Shown in pieces: positions 25,938 through 34,898 of a stretch of DNA of 40,184 bases; the stretch's first letter is position 1; every line of letters starts with the position of its first letter. The position numbers and the translations under genes were made by a program. The notes beneath the pieces are model-generated. The model was not told the origin of the DNA. It did no database searches and worked only from the letters and a program-made list of their open reading frames with translations. The stretch spans positions 280,151 to 320,334 of the forward strand of contig OX638326.1 of the NCBI GenBank assembly GCA_951812775.1. Direction: 5' to 3'. Source of the stretch: an uncultured Alphaproteobacteria bacterium. GTDB taxonomy: Bacteria > Pseudomonadota > Alphaproteobacteria > MPNO01 > UBA2964.

Positions 25938-27170
25938 CTACTCAGCGCCTGCCGCCTGCTTGTTACTCGTCCGCGCGGATGAAAAACAGAATAACGCTCC
26001 CGCTACAAAGATTGCGCTTAGCCAAAATACCCAACGCGGTTCATTTACATCCATGAGCCAGCCAAAGATCGGTTGAACTACAGCGGCGGCCATCATCATC
26101 CCCATCGTCAGAAATCCGACGACTTTGCCCATCGATCCAGCGGGTGTAACCGCGCGAATTAACAGATCGCGACTGGGTAACAGAATGCCCTGCAAAACTC
26201 CTGAGAGCGTAATCGCAGATAAGATCACAATAACTGGCAGATCGTATGAACCCACGAAAATCAGCAAAATAGCCGCCCCGACGAGGGTGCCAACGGCCGT
26301 CGCGACACGAGGTCCATATTTGTCGGCAACGAAGCCGCCTATGAGAACACCAACAAAACTGCCCGCCATAAACCCTGTCAGGACGGAATTGCCGACAACA
26401 TCGGAAAGGCCGTAGAGCTGGTTGAGCGCAACGACCATGAAGGATCGTATCCCGGTAAATCCAATTGTAAGCATGATAAAAAATGCGAAACACATCATTA
26501 TCGGAAAGGACAACAACAGTTGCATACCCTCCTTCAAATTTTTTCCCTCATCAGATGACTTTGCCTCAGACTTTGCCTTTTTGTTGACTTCTTCATTCAT
26601 CGTTGATGAGAAAGCCCAAACCACCAGACCAAAGAAAAACCCAATCAAACCGACAATGATGAAAGCGGTGCGCCAGTCCCAAAGCTCAGTCAATCCGATC
26701 ATCACGCCCGGAACGAATACCCAACCGAGATTTCCGCTTGCCAGATGAAGGCTGAAAGCGCGCCCCAATCGTTCTTTAGCAATTGAACCGGAGAGAATGG
26801 CATAATCTGCAGGGTGAAAAACCGTGTTGGCGATGCCGGTAATCGTATACAGCACCATCAATTGCCAAAAAGTGGTCGATAAACCGATTGCAGCGACTGA
26901 AAGTCCCTGAAGGATAAGGCCAGCAACCAAGAGCTTACGGGCGCCAACCCGATCAACCCAGAATCCAACGGGAGTCTGCGTAATGCCGGCTGCAATGGCA
27001 TAAACGGCCATTGGCAGCGCAAGAACAGTGTAGCTAACATCAAATTCGGTCTTCAGGGCCAAATAAAGCGGCGGCAACACAAAGAAAAAGAAATGGCTCA
27101 ACATGTGGCCAAAACTGATGAGCCCAATGATCTTTATTTCCTGCGCCGGGAAGGCGGCAAGACGTCCCAT
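25938..27170 (-). CDS. Major facilitator superfamily transporter
   Basis: A 410-aa MFS permease with about 12 hydrophobic segments and a charged central loop (NEEVNKKAKSEAKSSDEGKN). The loop between TM2 and TM3 reads GFWVDRVGARK, a version of the MFS motif GxxxDRxGRR, repeated as GGFVADKYGPR in the second half. The start at 27170 has GGAG seven bases upstream and is preferred to 27293, which would add a non-conserved leader. It is divergent from the Rieske dioxygenase operon, so it plausibly carries an aromatic acid or a related substrate. Substrate unknown. Confidence 0.88.
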   Translation of the reverse strand: MGRLAAFPAQEIKIIGLISFGHMLSHFFFFVLPPLYLALKTEFDVSYTVLALPMAVYAIAAGITQTPVGFWVDRVGARKLLVAGLILQGLSVAAIGLSTTFWQLMVLYTITGIANTVFHPADYAILSGSIAKERLGRAFSLHLASGNLGWVFVPGVMIGLTELWDWRTAFIIVGLIGFFFGLVVWAFSSTMNEEVNKKAKSEAKSSDEGKNLKEGMQLLLSFPIMMCFAFFIMLTIGFTGIRSFMVVALNQLYGLSDVVGNSVLTGFMAGSFVGVLIGGFVADKYGPRVATAVGTLVGAAILLIFVGSYDLPVIVILSAITLSGVLQGILLPSRDLLIRAVTPAGSMGKVVGFLTMGMMMAAAVVQPIFGWLMDVNEPRWVFWLSAIFVAGALFCFSSARTSNKQAAGAE

Positions 27171-27318
27171 AAATAATCTCCGGAAACCATAAAACTTGGC
27201 GGACAATAGAGCGCAAACGCCTAGAATCAAAGGGTGAACTATACCTGCCTGACCTTGACCAGGAATCGACCCTGAGCGACAATTCGGTATCATTCAGTCA
27301 ACCAATCGGATCGAAACA

Positions 27319-28629
27319 ATGTTTGACGGAACACCTGATGAGTTATCCAAACTGATTGAGCCGGGCAGGGTTCATCGGCGGGTATATACCGACCAGGACA
27401 TATTTGAGCTGGAAATGGAACGAATCTATGGCCGCGCCTGGATGTTTGCCGGCCATGTCAGCCAAATACCCGAACCAGGCGACTACGTAACCACGGATAT
27501 TGGTCGTCAGCCAATTATCTTTATCCGCCACAAGGATGGCACAGCGCAGGTTCTTCTCAATCGCTGCGCTCATCGCGGCCCCAAGGTTTGCAACGAGCCC
27601 TGTGGCAATGCCAAAGCCTTAACCTGCCTCTATCACGGCTGGACCTACGATACTGACGGCACCTTGCTTGACGTCTCGATGCCGGAAGGATCTGCGGCGC
27701 ATTTTGACAAGAAGGACTTTGGTCTCGCGAAGGCGCCCCGTATAGGAGAATATCGCGGCTTTGTCTTTGTCAGCCTGGCGGAAACCGGCATTGGCTTTGA
27801 TGAGTTTATCGGCCCGATGAAGGCAAATATCGATGATCTGGTAGATCGCGCGCCGGATGGCGAGATATCGCTGGATGCCGGGATACATCGCTATTACTTC
27901 CGGGGAAACTGGAAGCTACAGGTTGAGAACGTTCTCGACTCCTATCATGTCCCGTTTTCCCACGCCTCAACCGTCAATAAAAAAGGCGAGCAATTCTCCA
28001 GACGAGAAGGGGATAAAGAAGGCGCGAAAGTCATCGAGGAAACCAAAGACAAGAAAGAGAAAACCGCTGATGCCTGGAAAGGACGCCGCTCATATGTCGT
28101 CGGATTGGGTCACGGTTGGACAAGCAATACAGAACTAAAAGAAAAAGAACGCTCAAGCGCTGCCTATGATGCGTATAAAGATGCGCTCGCCGCAAAAGTT
28201 GGCAAAGAGCGTATGGAAGAAATTCTGACGCCTGAATTTCACAATTCTTTGCTTTACCCAAATTGCTCGATCATGGGCCTCAATATGCATGTTCGGGTTA
28301 TTCGACCTGTTTCGGCAGATATTACAGAGGTCACGGTATACCCGGTGAAACTCAAAGGCGCGCCGGATGAAATGAATTCAGCAAATATTCGTCTGTTGAA
28401 TGTGACACATTCGGCGACATCCTTTGTCCAAACAGATGATCTCGAATCTTTCCGACGCACGCAGGTTGGTTTACAGAGCCTGCAATCTGACTGGATCGAT
28501 TTCTCGCGGGGTATGGGCGAAGAGATACCAGACGAGCACTACAATGCGACGAGCGAGTCCGCGATGCACGAAATGGCCATCCGGGCGCAGTATCAGGCTT
28601 GGCTGCAATATATGTGCGAGGCCGCCTAA
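27319..28629 (+). CDS. Aromatic-ring-hydroxylating dioxygenase, alpha subunit (Rieske)
   Basis: A 436-aa large subunit of a Rieske non-haem iron oxygenase. Rieske ligands are Cys83/His85 (CAHRG) and Cys103/His106 (CLYHGW). The catalytic iron site is NVLDSYHVPFSH, with bridging Asp207 and ligands His210 and His215. The insert KVIEETKDKKEKTADAWKG is Lys/Glu-rich and unusual in charge. The beta-subunit start overlaps the stop by one base, so they are co-translated. No reductase or ferredoxin gene is beside it. The substrate is probably an aromatic acid, but it cannot be told. Confidence 0.93.
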   Translation: MFDGTPDELSKLIEPGRVHRRVYTDQDIFELEMERIYGRAWMFAGHVSQIPEPGDYVTTDIGRQPIIFIRHKDGTAQVLLNRCAHRGPKVCNEPCGNAKALTCLYHGWTYDTDGTLLDVSMPEGSAAHFDKKDFGLAKAPRIGEYRGFVFVSLAETGIGFDEFIGPMKANIDDLVDRAPDGEISLDAGIHRYYFRGNWKLQVENVLDSYHVPFSHASTVNKKGEQFSRREGDKEGAKVIEETKDKKEKTADAWKGRRSYVVGLGHGWTSNTELKEKERSSAAYDAYKDALAAKVGKERMEEILTPEFHNSLLYPNCSIMGLNMHVRVIRPVSADITEVTVYPVKLKGAPDEMNSANIRLLNVTHSATSFVQTDDLESFRRTQVGLQSLQSDWIDFSRGMGEEIPDEHYNATSESAMHEMAIRAQYQAWLQYMCEAA

Positions 28630-29153
28630 TGGACTCCCTAGGACTACCATCCGCCCCCGCTGCCGGCGGAATTGCCGGTATCGACCGTGAACAGTTTGAA
28701 CTATTTCTGATCCATGAAGGCCGCCTGCTTGATGATCGGGAGTTTGAAGCCTGGATGGAGCTGTTTACCGAAGACGGACTCTATTGGGTGCCATCTACAC
28801 CCGGTCAACCTGATCCCTACAATCAGGCCTCGCTGTTTTTTGATGATCGTCAGCTGATGAAAACCCGCATTGAGCGGTTGCGGCACCCGCGGATCCATAT
28901 TCAAACACCGCCATCGCGAACCAACCATATGATCAGCAATGTCATCGTTGAAGAAGCAGATGAAAAGGCCAGCACATACCTTATCAGCTCTTCAATGATG
29001 ATGGGCGAATACCGGCTTGATGTGCAGCGTTTCTTTATGGGGCGGCAATTTCATCGTCTGGTTCGCGAAGGAGACAGCTTCCGTATCGCCCTCAAACGAG
29101 TAAATTTGATCAATTGCGATACGGCCTTCGAGGCGATGGCCGTGCCGATCTAG
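28629..29153 (+). CDS. Aromatic-ring-hydroxylating dioxygenase, beta subunit
   Basis: A 174-aa small subunit of the Rieske oxygenase, SnoaL/NTF2-like fold (FELFLIHEGRLLDDREFEAW, GLYWVPSTPGQPDP, RQFHRLVREGDSFRIALKRV). Beta subunits are structural and shape the alpha3beta3 assembly. The ATG overlaps the alpha stop (TAATG). The stop overlaps that of the convergent extradiol dioxygenase in a shared CTAG. Confidence 0.92.
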   Translation: MDSLGLPSAPAAGGIAGIDREQFELFLIHEGRLLDDREFEAWMELFTEDGLYWVPSTPGQPDPYNQASLFFDDRQLMKTRIERLRHPRIHIQTPPSRTNHMISNVIVEEADEKASTYLISSSMMMGEYRLDVQRFFMGRQFHRLVREGDSFRIALKRVNLINCDTAFEAMAVPI

Positions 29154-30238
29154 TCATGGTTCGTCTTTTTTGGCGCGCGTTCGATGTGGAGACGCGCCAT
29201 AAAGGACAAAAATGGGTGGACGCCCATCTTCACCATCTCATCGTCTTTCAACCTGAGAAGCGCTGATTTTTCTTTCTTTGATAAATCCAGCGCCTTCACA
29301 TAAGCCTGACGGTCCTCAATGTAACGGTCGCGCTCCGCTGTATCGTTCGCTAAGCGATGCAAGACCACCGTTAGATCAAGCCGGTCGGGTGCGATAGCGG
29401 GGTAGTGGGGTTCAAATGGCTTCTCACTGCTTCGCGGCTGTTTCCACCAAGCCAGTGTCGCGTAGTTATGATGCCAAGAAGGATCGAGAGATACGAGATC
29501 GGGCTTTCGTTCTCCAAGCATACCGGCGGCTACACCCCAACAACGCAATTCGATGTTGCCGCTATCATCCATGCGTTTTTCATCTAGCGACAGAAGGTAA
29601 CGAAGATTGCCAGTTTCCAGTTCCGCGAGAACCTTCTTATCGAATTCGAGATCGGGTTCGGCGTATCGTTCAGTACCCGGAAAATGCGACATACCACCAC
29701 TACAGATCACAACGGCACTCAGCCCTTGAGCGATAAGGGCTCTGTTGATCGCCTCGCCTAAAGCATAGCAACGCTCCATCCGCGGCTGCGGCGGCACATA
29801 GGCATTAACGAACAATGGCAAAATAGGGCCGTCGATTTCCAAAAATGACAGAGGAATACCTAATGAGTATTCCATTTCTACCGTAGAGGTATAAGACACG
29901 TCGAAGCCTTCTTTATAAAGGTACCGAATGACTTCGGTAGACTCTTCGCTGGCGATCTGATGTTCAAACTTGCGCCCGGCAAAAGTACCCGAGGCAACAT
30001 TTCCACGATGTAACGCAAATGGCGGGACGCAATGCAGCACAAACTGATTGGCGTGATCATTGGAAATCGTCACATAAACATCTGGTTTGAGAGCCTTAAG
30101 GCGCTTGCCATTGGCTTTTGCCAGACGTTTGACGCGGTTGACGGTTTTTTTGTCTTCAGATTCCGGGAGTGTAAAAAATTGTGGCGCATGCGCCATACAC
30201 ACACCTCCAATGATGCCGTTTCTTTTATTTTGAGCCAT
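29150..30238 (-). CDS. Extradiol ring-cleavage dioxygenase, LigB fused to a LigA-like domain
   Basis: A 362-aa class III (LigB-type) extradiol dioxygenase with a C-terminal LigA-like helical domain on the same chain. The LigB part has iron-ligand candidates His17 (CMAHAPQF) and His62 (TISNDHANQF), and the catalytic-His segment VICSGGMSHFPG. From about residue 300 the segment YIEDRQAYVKALDLSKKEKS followed by KMGVHPFLSFMARL looks like LigA. Single-chain LigAB forms are known, for example gallate dioxygenase; two-chain LigA + LigB is the protocatechuate 4,5-dioxygenase form. Substrate unknown. Convergent with the Rieske operon; upstream is a 484-bp intergenic region. Confidence 0.87.
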   Translation of the reverse strand: MAQNKRNGIIGGVCMAHAPQFFTLPESEDKKTVNRVKRLAKANGKRLKALKPDVYVTISNDHANQFVLHCVPPFALHRGNVASGTFAGRKFEHQIASEESTEVIRYLYKEGFDVSYTSTVEMEYSLGIPLSFLEIDGPILPLFVNAYVPPQPRMERCYALGEAINRALIAQGLSAVVICSGGMSHFPGTERYAEPDLEFDKKVLAELETGNLRYLLSLDEKRMDDSGNIELRCWGVAAGMLGERKPDLVSLDPSWHHNYATLAWWKQPRSSEKPFEPHYPAIAPDRLDLTVVLHRLANDTAERDRYIEDRQAYVKALDLSKKEKSALLRLKDDEMVKMGVHPFLSFMARLHIERAPKKTNHD

Positions 30239-30722
30239 GACGCGGCAACCTCACTTCAAACAGTTAAATAGGCCTGCAGAAACTTTTATACGACCCATGA
30301 CACATTTTGTTTGTGGATTTGCCGACACTATTGCCTCTGATCGGTGCAACGACTTCACCTGGATGTATCTCAATCGCAACATCTACAAGAATGTGTGCAC
30401 TGCCGAAACTTCGACAGGAAAAAGCGTTGATTTTGTATCAAAAGGCATCAAAAGGGGCCGACCATTGATTGAGATCAGTCCCGATTGAAACTGTGCAGGC
30501 GGGCGATGTCAAACGTCACCCTGTCTTCATGAACTCAATAGTAACACTTCTCAGGATGTTAATCCGCAGGAAGTTAATATCAATACAATATTGTAATGTC
30601 GAAACTCCTGATACTCGAATTCTTATTCTTGCCTCCCACACAGTTACACTTGAGACAAATATTTTTATTAACTTATGCTCGCAACGTGGACAAATCAGCC
30701 ATTAAACCGCTATACCCCGCCC
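30239..30722. promoter_or_regulatory. 484-bp divergent intergenic region with a palindrome
   Basis: Separates the extradiol dioxygenase gene (leftward) from maleylacetate reductase (rightward). A perfect 12-bp palindrome TACAATATTGTA lies at 30584-30595, about 130 bp before the reductase start, and is a candidate regulator site. At 30436-30455 a ~10-bp unit (ATCAAAAGG) is repeated in tandem. Small open frames here (for example 30237-30488) have no recognisable family. No regulator gene is adjacent. Confidence 0.4.
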
Positions 30723-31790
30723 ATGAAAAATTTTACGCATAACTCGCTCCCGGCCCGAGTCGTTTTCGGTAAGGGCGCTATTAAGTCTCTCGGGGAAGAA
30801 ATTGACCGGTTGGAGGCTAAACGCGCCCTTTTTTGTTGTACCCCGGGCCGCGAAAAGGAAGTCGCGTCCCTTGTTGCCCCGTTAGACAATATTAGTGCGG
30901 GACTATGCCCAATCGCCGAGCAATATGTTCCGTTACCGATGGTGGAAGAGGGACGACGTATCGCAAAAGAACAGGGTGCTGATTGTGTTGTCTCCTACGG
31001 CGGCGGGACGTCGGTAGGGCTGGCAAAGGCGATAGCCCTTGAATTGGAGATTCCGGTTATCTCTGCTGTAACCACTTTTTCCGGTTCAGAAACAACGGAT
31101 TTACAGGCCATTCTGACCGATGGTCATCGGGTCGGGTACAAATCCGATTGGATGCTGCCAAGGACCATTATCTATGATCCGGAAACCGCGATGGGTGTTC
31201 CTCTCAGCATCATGATTCCAAGCGGCATCAATGCCATCGCTCATGGCGTTGAATCCTTTTATGCGCAAGGCGCTACACCTGTGAACAGCCTGATTGCAGG
31301 TGAGGGGATTGGGGCGTTGGCTTCTGCACTCAAGCGCATGTCTTCGGGACAGGATGATGTTGAAGCGAGGGGCGATGGGCTTTACGGCGCCTGGCTATGT
31401 GGCACTTCACTTGGGTCAGCCGGCGTTGCCTTACATCATAAATTCGCACATGTCCTCGGCGCGACATTCGGACTAGAACATTCAATGGCGCACACGGTCG
31501 CCCTTCCGCATAGTGTCGCTTACACAACGGCAGGCGCGCACGACGCAATGCAAGGGATTGCAACTGCACTGGGAGATGCCAGCAAAGAAGCTGCTACTGC
31601 CTTATATGAGTTGAATGTTGCTATCGGCGCACCGACATCGCTTAAAGAAATCGGGATGCCGGAAGAGGGGATCGAAAAAGCCGCCAGGATGATTTCAGAT
31701 GATCCCTATCCCAATCCGGTGCCAGTGGAATACGCACCCGTTCGGGCAATGATCGAGGATGCCTGGAACGGGCGGCCACCGACAGTCTAA
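30723..31790 (+). CDS. Maleylacetate reductase (iron-containing alcohol dehydrogenase family)
   Basis: A 355-aa protein matching maleylacetate reductase, which reduces maleylacetate to 3-oxoadipate in hydroxyquinol, hydroquinone, resorcinol and chloroaromatic catabolism. It begins RVVFGKGAIKSLGEE. The nucleotide-binding segment is VSYGGGTSVGLAKAIAL, followed by VTTFSGSETTD. The His-rich metal-site region of the family is INAIAHGVESFYAQG and HHKFAHVLGATFGLEHSMAH. The start at 30723 matches family N-termini; a longer start at 30675 adds a non-conserved leader. Neither has a good ribosome-binding site. No hydroxyquinol 1,2-dioxygenase (intradiol) is beside it, so its maleylacetate source is unclear. 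Confidence 0.92.
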   Translation: MKNFTHNSLPARVVFGKGAIKSLGEEIDRLEAKRALFCCTPGREKEVASLVAPLDNISAGLCPIAEQYVPLPMVEEGRRIAKEQGADCVVSYGGGTSVGLAKAIALELEIPVISAVTTFSGSETTDLQAILTDGHRVGYKSDWMLPRTIIYDPETAMGVPLSIMIPSGINAIAHGVESFYAQGATPVNSLIAGEGIGALASALKRMSSGQDDVEARGDGLYGAWLCGTSLGSAGVALHHKFAHVLGATFGLEHSMAHTVALPHSVAYTTAGAHDAMQGIATALGDASKEAATALYELNVAIGAPTSLKEIGMPEEGIEKAARMISDDPYPNPVPVEYAPVRAMIEDAWNGRPPTV

Positions 31791-31967
31791 TCGCTGGGCA
31801 GCCAATGTTGAGCCGCTGCCAAGAGAGATTTCCTAAACCCGTGCATCATTTCTAACGTCGTCCGGTTTGCCTTGTGCAATAACACCTGTTGGATTGGAGC
31901 TAGATGCCTCGGCGGGCTTGTTCCGACATATGGTCAATCAGAGGATCAGGGAAGAGACTGTTTCCGC

Positions 31968-32312
31968 TTAGTGATCCGATTTCATTAAAATTTTGTCGAA
32001 AAGTCCCGTTTCGTAGGCGACCCCATCTGGTGTCAGAGCAATTCCCATTGGAAAAAATGCCCGCGCTAATCCCTTGCGCTCCAGCGCTTTCCAAACACCC
32101 TGGTTCTTCAATCCAGTTGCATTTTTCGCCAAAACAACAGCATCCCCACAGTGAAAATGATTCCCGTGCGGATTGGGCAAATTACTGATCATCACTTCGC
32201 CGGTTTCCTCATTGGTACTAGAGGTCTCGGGAAATCGGCCGAGCTGTTGCAAAATGGTCAGGGTACGAAGCTGTAACGGATTTAGCTTGAGCGGGTTCTT
32301 AGTGGGCGGCAT
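31968..32312 (-). CDS. Conserved hypothetical protein
   Basis: A 114-aa soluble protein I cannot name. It has the feel of a conserved alphaproteobacterial family: a basic N-terminus (MPPTKNPLKLNPLQLRTL), a central PNPHGNHFHCGDAVV with clustered His/Cys that could bind a metal, then GVWKALERKGLARAFFPMG and a C-terminal TPDGVAYETGLFD. It has no signal peptide or membrane segment. The 177 bp between it and maleylacetate reductase show nothing I can support. No clear ribosome-binding site. Confidence 0.6.
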   Translation of the reverse strand: MPPTKNPLKLNPLQLRTLTILQQLGRFPETSSTNEETGEVMISNLPNPHGNHFHCGDAVVLAKNATGLKNQGVWKALERKGLARAFFPMGIALTPDGVAYETGLFDKILMKSDH

Positions 32313-32422
32313 GGAAAAATTTCTTGTGTTAATTTGAATGGGTGCATTGAAGCGGAAGATGCCCTAATTGTCCAAAACTTCAAAGTACGCGATATCATTT
32401 TAATAGAAACGACGGGTCGAGA

Positions 32423-32776
32423 ATGAACAATTCAATTTATCACATGTGTCGAGTTGAAGAGTGGCAAGCGGCGCAGGAAAGCGGGCAATATCCAGGATCA
32501 TCGCAAGATCAGGCCGATGGGTTTATTCATTTCTCGACAGGTGAGCAAATTGTGGAAAGTGCCGATAAGCATCGGACGGGACAATCTGGACTCCTCTTAT
32601 TAACAATCGACCCGGCAAAACTTGGAGAAGCCTTGAAATGGGAAGAGTCGCGCGGCGGTGCCTTGTTTCCACATTTGTACGGTCCGCTACCCACCGGTGC
32701 CGTCGAGCGAACAGATGACCTGCCGCTTGGAAATGACAACCTCCATATATTTCCCGATCACGTCTCGGCAGGATGA
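32423..32776 (+). CDS. DUF952 family protein
   Basis: A 117-aa DUF952 protein, function unknown. Family features are YHMCRVEEWQAAQESGQYPG, DGFIHFSTGEQI, LLLTIDPAKLG, and FPHLYGPLPTGAV near the C-terminus. Its stop overlaps the gluQ start by 4 bp (ATGA), so they were one operon before gluQ was disrupted. Confidence 0.87.
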   Translation: MNNSIYHMCRVEEWQAAQESGQYPGSSQDQADGFIHFSTGEQIVESADKHRTGQSGLLLLTIDPAKLGEALKWEESRGGALFPHLYGPLPTGAVERTDDLPLGNDNLHIFPDHVSAG

Positions 32777-33110
32777 ATTCCGACGTCGTCACGCGATTTG
32801 CACCCAGCCCAACCGGGTATCTTCATCTGGGGCATGCCCATGCAGCTATTTTCGCGGAACGGCTGGCCCGACGCGCCAATGGTCGGTTCATTCTCCGTAT
32901 CGAGGATATCGACATTGGGCGTAGCAGAGCTGAATTCGAGACAGCCATCTATGAAGATTTAGAATGGCTCGGTCTCAAGTGGGAACGTCCCGTACGGCGG
33001 CAATCCGATCATCTCCCCGTCTATGCCGAAGCGTTAGCTCATCTTGAACAGCTTGAATTGATTTACCCGTGTTTCTGCACACGCGGGGAAATCAAAGCAG
33101 AAATAGAACG

Positions 33111-33114
33111 AGCT
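33111..33114. repeat. Left target-site duplication AGCT
   Basis: Left copy of the 4-bp duplication made by insertion of the IS5-family element. Confidence 0.85.
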
Positions 33115-34401
33115 GGGCGCCTCTAAAAACCTCGTCATTTTGGCCATGATCTGCTTCACTTCTCTCATCGGCTTGATGGAGGATGGAATGTCGGATCAGC
33201 CCGGTTTTTTCGATCTTGATGAGCGTTACGCGGCACTGTCGGCGGCGGGTGATCCGTTGCTTCGGCTTGGTGAGTTGGTCGATTTCGAGTTGTTTCGCCG
33301 GCCCTTGATCCGGGCGCTACGTCGCTCGGACCGGCGCCAGGGTGGCCGGCCTCCCTATGACCCCGTTCTGATGTTCAAGATCCTGGTGTTGCAGGCACTA
33401 TACAATCTCTCGGATGATCAAACCGAGTTCCAGATCCGCGACCGGCTGTCTTTCATGCGGTTCCTGGGCCTGGGGCTTCACGCCCGGGTGCCGGACGCCA
33501 AGACGATCTGGCTGTTCCGTGAGTTGCTGGTGCAGGCCAAGGCGATCGAGGCGTTGTTCGATCGCTTCGACGAACACCTGCGCGGCCATGGCTACCTGGC
33601 GCTGTCGGGCCAGATCGTCGATGCCACGATCGTCGCGGCGCCCAGGCAGCGCAACAGCGTTCCGGAGAAGGTGGCGTTGAAGGCCGGCAAGGTGCCAGAG
33701 GAGTGGAAGGACAAGCCGGCCAAGCTGGCCCAGAAAGACCGGGATGCGCGCTGGACCATGAAGCGTGGCCGAGTGAAGCGTCTGGAGGATGGGCACCCCA
33801 AGGGGCCGGAGATCATGGTGCCGGCGTTTGGCTACAAGAACCACATCTCCACGGACCGGCGGCACGGGTTGATCCGCAAGTGGCGCGTCACCGATGCCGC
33901 CGCCAATGACGGCCGCCAGCTCGCCGGTCTGATCGATCCGGAGAACACGGCGAGCCCGGTCTGGGCGGATACCGCCTATCGGTCCAAGCGTAACGAGAAG
34001 ATGCTGGCGCGCCAAGGCAAGCGCTCCCAGATCCACTTCCGCAAGCCGCGCGGCAAGCCGATGCCGGCGACCCTGGCCAAGGCCAACGCGGCGCGCTCGG
34101 CGGTACGCTCCGCCGTCGAGCATGTCTTCGCCCATCAGAAAGGCTTGATGGCGCTCTCGGTTCGGACCATCGGCATCGCCCGGGCCGAGGCCAAGATCGG
34201 CATGACCAATCTGGCGTATAACATGCGCCGTTTCCTCTGGCTCCAGGGGCGAAGTGCGCCCACATGACGCCGGAACGGCCGGTTCGACCGGCTAAACCGA
34301 TCAAATCGACGCAAAACGGCTCGAAAAAACCGACACTCAGACGCGCCCATCCGGTCAAATCACGCCGCAAGCGGCCAAACCGAACGTTCTTCGAGGTGTC
34401 C
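33115..34401 (+). mobile_element. IS5-family insertion sequence, 1287 bp, inserted in gluQ
   Basis: Boundaries come from three agreeing signs. The host gene gluQ is exactly restored when 33115-34401 plus one AGCT are removed. A 4-bp direct repeat AGCT flanks it (33111-33114 and 34402-34405). The termini are imperfect inverted repeats: GGGCGCCTCTAAAAACCT on the left and, reverse-complemented, GGACACCTCGAAGAACGT on the right, about 13 of 18 matching. The element is visibly more GC-rich than its host, indicating recent arrival. It carries one transposase gene. Confidence 0.92.
33188..34267 (+). CDS. IS5-family transposase (DDE)
   Basis: A 359-aa intact transposase. The N-terminal DUF772-type domain runs from MSDQPGFFDLDERY to FMRFLGLGLHARVPDAKTIW. 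The DDE catalytic residues are expected in GQIVDATIVAAP (first Asp), VWADTAYRSKRNE (second Asp) and RSAVEHVFAHQKGLM (Glu). The ATG at 33188 has GGAGG about six bases upstream, preferred to 33140. Strong GC bias at third positions produces long antisense open frames, which are shadows. Probably still mobile. Confidence 0.93.
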   Translation: MSDQPGFFDLDERYAALSAAGDPLLRLGELVDFELFRRPLIRALRRSDRRQGGRPPYDPVLMFKILVLQALYNLSDDQTEFQIRDRLSFMRFLGLGLHARVPDAKTIWLFRELLVQAKAIEALFDRFDEHLRGHGYLALSGQIVDATIVAAPRQRNSVPEKVALKAGKVPEEWKDKPAKLAQKDRDARWTMKRGRVKRLEDGHPKGPEIMVPAFGYKNHISTDRRHGLIRKWRVTDAAANDGRQLAGLIDPENTASPVWADTAYRSKRNEKMLARQGKRSQIHFRKPRGKPMPATLAKANAARSAVRSAVEHVFAHQKGLMALSVRTIGIARAEAKIGMTNLAYNMRRFLWLQGRSAPT

Positions 34402-34405
34402 AGCT
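34402..34405. repeat. Right target-site duplication AGCT
   Basis: Right copy of the 4-bp duplication; joining it to the left flank with a single copy restores the gluQ frame. Confidence 0.85.
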
Positions 34406-34898
34406 GGCGGTGCACCTCATGGACCAGAAGGACCCGTATATCCCGGTACATGCAGAAATTTGTCTAAAAAAGACCAGCAGGCCAGGATCATACGCGGCGA
34501 CCTCTATGCGCTCCGTCTGGATGTCGCTAAAGCTTTGGCGCGTACGGGGCCGTTAACCTGGAATGATCAGCGAACCGGGGAACAAGAAGCCAAACTCGCA
34601 GTGTTCGGGGATGTCGTCCTTGCACGCAAGGACACGCCAACAAGCTATCATCTCTCTGTGACGGTAGATGATGCGGCACAAGGAGTAACTCTGGTTACTC
34701 GCGGCGAAGACCGACAAGCGTACACCGTCTCCTTCAATTCCTACTGGGATATCAGGTTCCAGAATATCGACATAATAAAATTCTTACCGATGCGCAAGGC
34801 AAACGATTTGCCAAACGCGACCAGTCAATTACGTTGCGGGCACTTCGCGATGACGGAAAAACGCCAAGCGATATTCGATCAATGATCGGGCTGGGAGG

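Noticed and set aside
30237..30488. 83-codon open frame in the intergenic region before maleylacetate reductase
   Set aside because: No recognisable family, no ribosome-binding site, and its start overlaps the start codon of the opposite gene.
33398..34135. 245-codon reverse open frame inside the IS element
   Set aside because: Antisense shadow of the GC-rich transposase gene; no family features.
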